Below are positions 55,746-64,000 of a stretch of 64,000 nt of DNA, one piece after another. This DNA is from Epiperipatus broadwayi (taxonomy: Eukaryota > Onychophora > Udeonychophora > Euonychophora > Peripatidae): the NCBI GenBank assembly GCA_028023455.1, contig JAQFVV010006221.1, positions 2,422,001 to 2,486,000 on the forward strand, in the 5' to 3' direction. Positions within the stretch are counted from its first letter, which is position 1. Each line of letters begins with the position of its first letter. Made by a program: the position numbers and the translations under genes. The notes under the pieces are model-generated. The model was not told the DNA's origin, did not search any database, and saw only the letters and a list, made by a program, of their open reading frames with translations.

Positions 55746-56232
55746 TTTACATATTTGTGTTAAAGGTCTGCCCATCCCTCACATATGTATGTAAATGGAT
55801 TATTCTCCAGTTCATGAGGGGTCAGAATGACTAAATGGTCAACATAGGTAGAATGACAACCTTGGCACTAACGTGGGCTTTGAACATTCCATCATCAGAT
55901 TTTCAATGGAATAGATGGCAGAAGAGTTGCAGATTGGAATAGTTTGAAGCCTGTCCATTAAAGTATGAAGATTGGCTTTCTTAATATAAAGCTGAACACT
56001 GATTGTATACATATGTGGAGATAGTAATCTGGACCAACTGATGATGGCTGGTTTAGCATGAAATACGTATATTAGTGATTATTTATCTTTTTAACATGTG
56101 TATAATCAGGTGGGTAATCAATATGAGATGTCATGGAGAGTTGAGGGTCATGTGAAAGTTTGAGTTCTAATCCCTTATATATTACATTATATATGTGCAG
56201 GTGTGTATAAGCCTGTACTGTGTATTAATTTA
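55746..56232 (+). mobile_element. Family A hammerhead retroelement, complete monomer
   Basis: CATACATTTTTAG is exactly duplicated at 55733-55745 and 56234-56246. The 487-bp insert runs from TTTACATATTTGTGTTAAAG to GTGTATTAATTTAA, one unit. The unit junction seen in tandem copies (about 21105-21135) lies exactly at its ends. Ribozyme A13 lies about 160 nt from the 3' end. Reference copy for the family. Confidence 0.88.
56017..56089 (+). ncRNA. Hammerhead ribozyme A13
   Basis: AGATA..TAATC..CCAA, CTGATGA 56038-56044, TGGCT-GGTTT-AGCAT (three inner pairs), GAA, palindrome ATACGTAT, A at the cleavage position, TTAG..GATTA..TATCT. Invariant residues are kept. Helix I has one mismatch. H17 = A is allowed. 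Confidence 0.72.
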
Positions 56233-56246
56233 ACATACATTTTTAG

Positions 56247-57620
56247 ATAAATTTTAGCTACAATATAATATTATAACTAAAATTTATCTAAAAAAATACA
56301 TGGAGAAATTCTGTGAAAATTATTTTTATATATTAATTGATAAATCCACTAAAGTGTGGATGTTTTTGTTATGAATCCAACATTACTTTATATATAAGGA
56401 TAGGTTATTACATGTCATTATAATCCAAATTTTCTAGGCATTGATTCTTTTAAATGAATATATTGGTCTTAGGAGCATCTCAATACTAAAGTGAAAATAT
56501 TAAAGACTTAAATTTTTTCCAAAATTTGTTTAAACATTTACTAATTTCAGAGTTATAAGGTGACATACAATCAAATAGACACCGTTTTAATAAAAAGTGT
56601 TTTCTGTGCGTTTGAGCATATTTAGAAAGAAGAGTTGTCTAAAATAGCTTTGATACTTTGCAAAATATTTTAATATACAAGTTGATTGGTATTTAATTGT
56701 GACTTAATTTTTGTTAATGCTTGTAAAAGAATTGATTTATCATACATTGTCTTTAGCAAATATTGTTGGTTAAATATAGATCTATTTGAATTATAACATT
56801 ATAATTCGAATTTTTTATAGGAGAATCCCATGTGGTAAAATATAAAAGGTTGAATAGGATAAAATCTTCCTAAAGAATTGCACTATATGTAAAAAAATAA
56901 AAGCAAAATTAATCTCTTAGTTGTGATAGACATTACACTTTATTTTATAAATATAGTTAAATGAAATGTAGAGATTATAATCAAAAATCAATAATCTGAA
57001 AATTATGATTTTAACAGAATTTTTAATATTGCAAATATTATTACGAAATATAGTTGCACAAATGATTAATCTTGGATCTAATTTGTCATTTGAATATCCA
57101 ATATCGATTATTCTTCATTTTTACTGTCTACTCCTAAGCTAACTTGATTTTATATTTATTTTGGAATAATAAATATAGGTCATTTGTATGACATGCTAAG
57201 ATTTTTCTGTTTTGTGTAAAAGAACTTTCTGATTATAGAGTCGCCCTATTGGCTGAAGTAAAAAATAAAAAAATAGCCTCGAACCTTTGAGAGTTGTATT
57301 ATATTAACATCATCACTTGCCTTTTTTTTTTTTTTTTTAGCAAAACAGTTAAAAACAGAATAATAAAAAAAGAAGATAAAATGCAGTAAATTTATTTATT
57401 TATAAAATAAATAAAATGGTTTTTGCAATGAAGTAAATGACTGTCTTAATTAATCTCGACATATATCCAATAAAATGTTTGTTTGCTTACTTGTACTTTT
57501 GAATTATATAAGATAAATTTCAATAATTTTTTATTAGTTTTAATAATAACAGCAGTAATTGCTATTGGAAAATGTTTTTTTTTTTAAAAAAAAAAAATGC
57601 ATTTAGTTTCACTTTTTTTT
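56247..57620. other. AT-rich stretch, nothing recognised
   Basis: A T/A junction lies at 57577-57597. A short palindromic stretch occurs around 56240-56290 (ATTTTTAGATAAATTTTAGC / TAAAATTTATCTAAAAA). No coding signal. Confidence 0.5.
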
Positions 57621-57772
57621 TTTGACATTTTTGGAGCATTTTCTTTTCACAGTCTAGAAAAGAAGTTAATTAATGACTATTTTCAAAATCTTTGCCAATT
57701 TTACTTCCTTTTGTCTTCATTGCCAGTGATTTTCCTTTCTTACTCATTAACAATAACATTTTCATACAAGTT
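57621..57772. repeat. Dispersed repeat copy (partner at 49441)
   Basis: Diverged second copy of the repeat described at 49441. It overlaps a 60-codon frame that is not conserved between the copies, arguing against coding. Confidence 0.75.
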
Positions 57773-58239
57773 TGATTGATATTGATTAATGAATGTGATA
57801 TGTCACATAGCTTAACGGTTCAACAACGTTGCTTTCTATCCGAAAACATTTGATTTTTAAAAATATTTATGAACAGTTTTTGTGATTAAAATAAAACAGA
57901 AGTTAATTAGATAGAAAATAAAACTATTATATATATAAAGGCATGTAATGTGGCAATACATACCTGTGGTTTGAATCCTAGTCTGATAAAACATTTTTTT
58001 CAGATTTTACTCAGGCTTAAGATTTTTATTTAAAGGAAGCTTACATACAGCTAATTTAAATGAGGTTTTAGCTATTCTCCATTAAAAAAAAATGAAGCTA
58101 ATTTAGCTTCACTACCTAGCAATTAGAAAGTCTGAAGATTATGGTTTTTTTCACATGTCTTTATAGGAGGCTCTTAGAAAATCCTTTGTATTGCAGTGGA
58201 CTATTTCAAGGCTGTTTAATCATTATATTTTAATATGTA
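57773..58239. other. AT-rich stretch, nothing recognised
   Basis: No signal. Confidence 0.5.
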
Positions 58240-58432
58240 TATTAGAAGGGACTTGAATTTAGACTTTCAAGTTCCCTACAGCTATCTACTCCATCTTATA
58301 CCACTGATACACATGCCCACATATATCTTAAAAAGATAAGTGATCGCAAATATATGTATTTCATACTGAACCAGTACTCATCAGTTGATCCAGGACACAA
58401 TTTCCCACACATATGAATCAATATTACATTAA
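58240..58432 (-). mobile_element. Family A hammerhead retroelement, truncated
   Basis: Minus-sense 3' part of a unit (complement of GGGACTTGAATTTAGACTTTC to the ribozyme), truncated soon after the 5' arm of helix I. It resembles the 23380-23560 subtype. Confidence 0.7.
58335..58406 (-). ncRNA. Hammerhead ribozyme A14
   Basis: Minus strand: GATCAA, CTGATGA, helix II GTACT-GGTTC-AGTAT (all five positions pair), GAAA, ATACAT, A, TATTTGCGATCAC. Helix II A-U replaces the G-C seen in A3, A9 and A10 (GTGCT/AGCA), a compensatory change. Confidence 0.7.
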
Positions 58433-59393
58433 GTTTAGTATAGACAATATACATGTATTTAAATATTATACATATATAAACAAAGTAAAATTATTTATCT
58501 GCACAGTTGTTTTATAATATCTCAACTAGTAAATATAGCTAATTAAAATTATTTAAAATTGAGTTATTTCCAGATTTGATAAAGGAAATAGTCCTTATAA
58601 TTTAACATTTTTTTTTAAAGAGATTGGCCAATCATCTGCTAATCGATTATAATAAATATTTTATTTATTTTTTTTCCAAAAAAAACCCAAAAAAACCCAA
58701 GTTATTTTCTTAACAAAACTTTACACTTTTTTAAAAAATAATTCATTAATTAAAAAATACAAGAATACTAAAAATTGTTATAGATTCATAATAAATCTCA
58801 AATATAAGAAATATACATTATATGTTAACATTTTAAAGGAATAAATATTAAACTAAAAATTAAATGAATAAATATTAATTAACTAATGTTAGTTCTAATG
58901 AGATAGGAAAAAAAAATATAGTTACACATAGATATATCACACGACTGATAATGTAAATTTTTTTTTTTACCTCCTTAGAATTAGCATTAATTAATTATTT
59001 TTTTATTTATTTAATATTTATTATTTAATGCATTAACAAATAATGTATATTTCTTATATTTGAGACAAGTTATGAATACACAATTTTTATACACATGAGT
59101 TTTTTTTAACATAAATGTAATAATTAATGAATTAATTAAATTTTTTGTAAAGTTGTGATAAGAAAATTAAGTTGTTGTTTTTTTTTGGAAAAAAATAAGT
59201 ATGAGATTAGCAAATGATTAGCTAAATCGTTTAAAAAATGATTGCTAATCTAAATGAATATTTTTTCCCATCTAATTTGAAAATAACTTCTTATTTTAAT
59301 AATTCCCCTGATGAAAACATGTCCTCAAATCAAAATATTAAAAAAAAAACCAGCTATATAGATAAAAAATTTATTTGGTTTTTTAATTTATAG
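58433..59393. other. AT-rich stretch, nothing recognised
   Basis: Long A and T runs; no recognised element. Confidence 0.55.
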
Positions 59394-59929
59394 CAGTGTT
59401 TTTCAACCCTTGGTCCGTGGACCAGCGCTGGGTCACAGAATTTTTCTGCCAGTGCATGCACTAGACTGGCAGGAAAGTTTGTAATAACAAGATAATAAGA
59501 GTTAAAACTTTTAATTAATATAACCAATTTTTATTTATTTTTTTCATCTCATTTTTACCCAATTGAAAAAAAAAGAAAACAGAACAAAAACAAAAATCTA
59601 ATCAATCACACATAAATTAATTTGTTTTTTTAGGTTATCACGGATGTTTAGGGGGGGGGGGGTAGAATTAAATTTTTTATTACATTTCTAAAAAAATTCA
59701 AAATTTAAAAAAAAAAGTTTTTTATTATACAAACTCCATATATATATAACTTTATCTTGTATATTTAACATTGTTGTTTTGATCAGTTATAACAATTATG
59801 CTAATCTTTAAGAAAATTTATCTATAGACTTCTGCCAGTCTGCAAAACCTTATCCTTATTTTTGCCGGTCCGTGGAACCTTATCCTTATTTTTACCGGTC
59901 CACAGGTATGAAAAGGCTGAAGACCACTG
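59394..59929. mobile_element. hAT-type non-autonomous DNA transposon
   Basis: Terminal inverted repeats: CAGTGTTTTTCAACCCTTGG at 59394, and the complement of the right end reads CAGTGGTCTTCAGCCTTTTC. Both lead into GGTCC(G)TGGACC-type sequence. The 8-bp flanks are ATTTATAG and CTTTATAG (7 of 8 match), the duplication size of hAT elements. Short CAGTG termini are typical of the superfamily. No transposase frame. A CCTTATCCTTATTTTT(G/A)CCGGTCC motif is duplicated inside the right end, producing the repetitive minus-strand frame at 60007-59822. Confidence 0.8.
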
Positions 59930-59937
59930 CTTTATAG

Positions 59938-61023
59938 ATATATTTCTTTTTATTTGTTTTATATGAATAAATAAATATATATTAGAACAGTAACTGGACA
60001 ATGACAAAGGTTTGGCTATGAAGATGAATTATTTAACAGTACATTTATTAAAAAAATGTCCCAGAAGTTCATTTACTAAATTATATAATAGCTGTAAAGA
60101 TAAGTAATTTATTTGGCTTATTTATTTATTCTCAAATACTATAAATAAATAAAGATTAGGGATAATCATTATCATCATTTACTAATCAACTTATTTAAAA
60201 AAATTATTCTAATATTAGACACATACATATTTCAAAACAAAATCAAAAATTATTTATATCTCTTGTTCAATATAAGCAACTTAGGTGTTCTTATGTTAAG
60301 AGTGAAATAAAATATTTATCCTATAATCTAAAATATCTATTATCTGAACTATTACTATTTCACGTAAACTACATTTTTTATTGCTATTTAAATCTCAAAA
60401 ATAAAAAAATAAATTAATTTAATCGATTTCAGAAATTCTTTACTAAATAAAATTTAATATTATACAAGTAAACAGATATTTATAATCTTTCAATCCTTAT
60501 TGCAATATTAAATGCGCACATATATAAATTGATCAACTCGATCAAAATTTTATAAATTCGTAAGTAAAAAAAAATTAACAATAGTAGTAATAAATAAAAA
60601 TTCCACATACCTAATGAGGTTGTTTTCTTTATCAATGTTGTAAAGAAAAAAAAATATATAATCAAATTACAAATTTGATCCTTTTTTTTGAATGCACTGA
60701 TAAAAAATATATACATGTATAATTTCTTACTTTTTTTTTTAGCAAAAAGAAAATAAAAGACTAATAAATTTTTCTTTATTTTTAGTCTTCTAGGATTTTC
60801 CATTAATTACCAAGGCTTAACACAATACTGAATCCTGGTTGATGTCATAAAATCTGGAAGAAATCTGGTCTTTGATGAATAAGAAAATGGTAATTGCTTG
60901 CTAACATTATTTTAACCTTTGCGCTCTTTTGAAGTGCCTAGATGAGATAACAAAATGAAGCTAGCTCCTGAATTTCAAATTTATCTTTCTCAGCCTTCCA
61001 TTTCTTTAGCTAGTAGAAACTTA
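59938..61023. other. AT-rich stretch, nothing recognised
   Basis: The 107-codon minus-strand frame at 60803-60480 is K/F/I/L-rich and crosses homopolymer runs; I do not call it a gene. Confidence 0.5.
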
Positions 61024-61135
61024 AATAATTTTTTTTTTTTTTTTTTATTTGTCACCACCCCGACCGGCCCCCCCCCCCCCACCCCCCCCCACCCACCTCT
61101 TTGCTGGCAGGCGGGCTGCCACCCCCCCCCCCAAA
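61024..61135. repeat. T17 run followed by C-rich tract
   Basis: A long T run (61028-61047) is followed by three or more C runs of 8-11 separated by A or CCACC (61068-61135). The minus strand has at least four G runs and could form a G-quadruplex. The frames across it (61-66 P/G-rich codons on both strands) are artefacts of the repeat. Confidence 0.85.
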
Positions 61136-62975
61136 AAACCAAGACCAAATTAATTAAATTTTTGTTCTTTTTAATGAAAATACAGAACAACTAGCTTCTT
61201 GTCTAGTTGCTATCCCAAGCAAAGAAAAATAATCAACTGTTTCCATTGACAATGGAGCTAACAGCATGTAAAATACAAACTATTGTCTAAACCTAAAACT
61301 ACAACATTGATCAGTTTTTTTAAAAAAATAATGAAAGCAAATTTACAACAAATATTACTGTATGTTTTTTATTTAACCTAATATAATAAATCAATAAATA
61401 CTCTTCACAAAAATAAAATATAACAATATATAGTAAATATTTATTTTTTATGAATGTTAATTTCCTTTTTTATTGTCATTTTTAAATAACTAACATTTGA
61501 CAATATTTATCCAATTTATACATTTTATTATCTTGACATTTTATTACTTCAAAGATGACTACAAAAAACATTATTTAAACAAAGCACTCATTTACCCTTA
61601 AAAAAAGCTGAGTTTGATTCAATAATCAAACTCTTCATATCTTTTAAATAACACGATGGGAATTACCATTGTATTCCTTCTCACTTAAAAAAAAAAAAAA
61701 ACTAACTACTATATAATTCACTCCTATTCCAATAAGTAGCCCTTAACCCAACTCAACAACAAATTCCCTTCACTAAAAAATTATACCATATAACTCCAAT
61801 TACTACAATATTTTTTTAACTAGGAGAAGAATGATTTCTAATAATGGAATTGATATTCCACATGTACTGGTCTTAAACTTCAGGCATTATATGTGCCTTT
61901 TGGCCCATCAGGAGCATCTATCGTAAAAGCACTCCTATTTTATTACAGATTTAATAGGAACCCACATAAAGATTATAAAACTTCTTGCCTTTATTTTGCT
62001 GTGGGTTGCTAATGTGGGATTGAATTAAATTTCAATTCAAGAATTAACTTATTAACTAATAATTTGCCTCTTAAGTTTAAAACCATTAATTTATTTTACT
62101 AATTTTAAAACTCTGCACATTTTATTCTACCAAATGCACAAAAAATGCAATAAATTGTAACATCCCTTCATAATAATAAAGAACTCAAAGACATCGATAA
62201 TTTATTGTAAAAGAATGAAGATTACAAAATAGGTCAAAAACACTACACCCTTTAGATAACTTATGAACACAATAGTAACTTTTGAAATGTTCAAAAATTT
62301 GGATTCTACATAATAAATGAAAAAATTATTATGGATAACTGTCTCTAATTGTATATTCCTTTTACACCCTGTAATGATATTTTTTTTTAATTTTCTCTTC
62401 ATAGGATATCTATAAAATGGGTATCAAAGTATTTGTTTTTTGTTTTTTTTCAAAATTATTTTATCGCATATGGGTTACTTGTTAATTTTAAAAAGTATTA
62501 ACAAATTGAATATAAATTAATGTTAAGTTTAAATAATTATTAATATTTTTTTTATAAATGCCATTGAGAACATTTATTTAATTATTTTTGGGGAGGTTTA
62601 CTCTAACATACAAACCACCATTGTCATGATTTTTTTAAATTTATAGTTGCTTTTTTATTCAACCTGTTATTTAATTATTTTTTAACATTTTGCAAAAATA
62701 ATTAAAACTTGGACCAGTGACAAAAAAGATGTAATGGAGTATTTTTAGAATTATGGGATAGTACATGCTTATGTGGTGATGTTTGCGGCAGTTTTTTTTA
62801 AAAATATGATTATCATATTAAATATTTCATAGATTTTTTTTAAAGATGAGTATAAAAACACAAGAATTTATACAAAACTCCAAACAATTATAATTAAATA
62901 AAAGTTAATATAACTGTATTAAAATAAAAACAACATAATGAAAAGAAAATATAACAATCATGTGTATTAATGTCA
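61136..62975. other. AT-rich stretch, nothing recognised
   Basis: 61630-61800 has several C-containing pyrimidine-rich segments; otherwise no recognised element. Confidence 0.5.
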
Positions 62976-63011
62976 GCTGGACAACAATTGTATTAACAAT
63001 TGTTGTCCAGC
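62976..63011. repeat. Perfect 16-bp hairpin with 4-nt loop
   Basis: GCTGGACAACAATTGT / ATTA / ACAATTGTTGTCCAGC. No T-run follows and no mobile-element context is evident. Confidence 0.9.
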
Positions 63012-63428
63012 CTGCAATGGCACCACAAACATATTATAACGGGATATATATATATATGTTACATTTAAATTTTAGTACTTAAATTTTTTTTTGTAAATAT
63101 CTAATAATGAATTAAAAGCACAGACGTTCGAAATGCACAAATAATGAGTTATTAATTTATTAATAAGTTTAATTTAAATATTGAAATAAAATAAGCTTAA
63201 AAAAATTATAGAATCGAAGCAAAGATTCTAATCTTTAAATAAATATAATAAAAACCTTTTAATCTTAAAAATAATGAAGAGAGTTTTTAACAAAAATAAA
63301 ATTACAAACAGATCCTTAGGGCAAAATGACCATTAAAAAGATTATTACAAAATAGATAAGAGTCGAGAAATAGAAACAAAAGACTTGCTTTTCAGCCCAA
63401 GATATATACACAGACCACAGAGGAAAAT

Positions 63429-63480
63429 CTATTTAATATGTCCGATGGATCTGCGCATTCCTAGATAAGATGCTTCAGGA
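63429..63480 (-). CDS. Candidate terminal exon, product unknown
   Basis: A very good acceptor (T-run then ATAG, complement of 63481-63497) opens PEASYLGMRRSIGHIK and a TAG stop at 63431-63429. The implied intron (63481-63581) is 101 bp. It is the only place in the window where a donor, an acceptor and a preserved frame line up. Confidence 0.33.
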
Positions 63481-63581
63481 CTATAAAAAAAAAAATTCAA
63501 AAGAAATAATTGATTAGAATATTAAAATTTATTTGTAGTTGTTGAAAAGAAAAAAATTTAAAAAAGTTATTGTCGCTGTTA

Positions 63582-63678
63582 CCAAAAATGTAATCTGTTC
63601 AATTGCGCTTCCCTCGGACCGGCCGGCCGAAGGCAGCTTTCATCTCCATGGATTCCAGGATTGAACCATTGATAATGT
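63582..63678 (-). CDS. Candidate internal exon, product unknown
   Basis: The least AT-rich stretch of the window's last 10 kb. On the minus strand, after TTTCTGAAG, a frame runs open (HYQWFNPGIHGDESCLRPAG, then PREAQLNRLHF) to a donor TTTTG|GTAACAG at 63581. It joins in phase (TG + T) to the exon at 63480-63429. The upstream acceptor is weak. A competing frame (MISEDIINGSILESME..., stop before the donor) is also open, so the coding frame is uncertain. No domain recognised. Confidence 0.3.
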
Positions 63679-64000
63679 CTTCAGAAATCATCGTAAAGCT
63701 TCATAAATCATCATTGTCTGCAAGAAATGGCCCTTGCATAAACTCAGATCTTCGTCATGAGGGAATGAGCCCAGAGAAAGAAAAGTATAAATTATAAGTG
63801 ATAAAAATGAAATATAACCTCTCTTTAATTTAAAATCTTCGAACTTTATTTTCCTTTAAATATGAACTATAGACTTTCTCTCCTGATCAAACCTGAACTT
63901 TATTTTTTACAAACTTGGCAATTTTAAAGTCTTATCTAAAGTTTAAACGTAATCTTTTTAAAAAATGTACTATATTTATATATTTATGCTTAGTATAAGA

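Noticed and set aside
60955-61194. P-rich and G-rich ORFs on both strands
   Set aside because: Produced by the C-run tract; low-complexity translation without conservation.

Overview
The window looks like AT-rich (by eye about three quarters A+T) nuclear DNA of an animal, probably an invertebrate. It holds decayed LINE and Penelope-like retroelements, tRNA-derived SINE-like insertions, a hAT-type element, microsatellites and long gene-poor stretches. There are no operons, no long ORFs and no bacterial signals. I cannot fix the phylum from sequence alone. No complete protein-coding gene is visible; four short exon-like segments are reported at low confidence (19569-19780, 27244-27383, 53067-53146, and 63678-63429 on the minus strand).

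The main content is at least five dispersed families (called A to E here) of small non-coding retroelements, with units of about 400-475 bp. Each unit carries a type I hammerhead ribozyme: a CUGANGA box, helix II, GAA, a tiny palindromic helix III followed by C or A at the cleavage position, and an open helix I with an internal loop. Family A lies at 17547-18170, 20405-21566, 23380-24440, 32497-33089, 47645-48002, 49875-50275, 55746-56232 and 58240-58432. Family B lies at 27490-27730, 37312-38440 and 54361-55397. Family C lies at 34267-35054 and 46606-46857. Family D lies at 18395-18565, 22457-22807 and 29615-29896. Family E lies at 25048-25848. Helix I and helix II pair in nearly all copies and show compensatory changes between copies. 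Several insertions have exact target-site duplications of 13-18 bp. Multi-unit insertions repeatedly show direct units ending at a fixed 3' end, with an inverted piece at the 5' end. The architecture resembles the hammerhead-bearing 'retrozymes' known from plants and animals, whose RNA is expected to self-cleave and circularise.

Candidate helpers are present only as wrecks. A Penelope-like reverse transcriptase lies on the minus strand at 50276-52115 and directly abuts a family A copy; Penelope-like elements are known to carry hammerheads. Four LINE fragments lie at 35237-35488 (minus), 35640-37300, 44280-44790 and 46465-47560. One LINE has a family C element nested in it, and another is abutted by a three-unit family B array.

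Region by region: 1-10590 is AT-rich and nearly featureless apart from a tandem duplication, a TA-rich repeat and one SINE-like copy. 10590-13010 is a less AT-rich anomalous tract. 14449-16830 holds inverted repeats, tandem repeats and a TATA-box core-promoter candidate. 17250-34000 is dense in hammerhead elements, SINE-like copies and palindromes. 34249-38440 holds families C and B plus LINEs. 38440-44270 is mostly empty. 44280-50275 holds LINE fragments and families A and C. 50276-53150 holds the Penelope remnant and a promoter/first-exon candidate. 54347-58470 holds families B and A. 59394-59929 is a hAT-type element. 61024-61135 is a C-rich tract. 63429-63678 is a candidate two-exon terminus on the minus strand.
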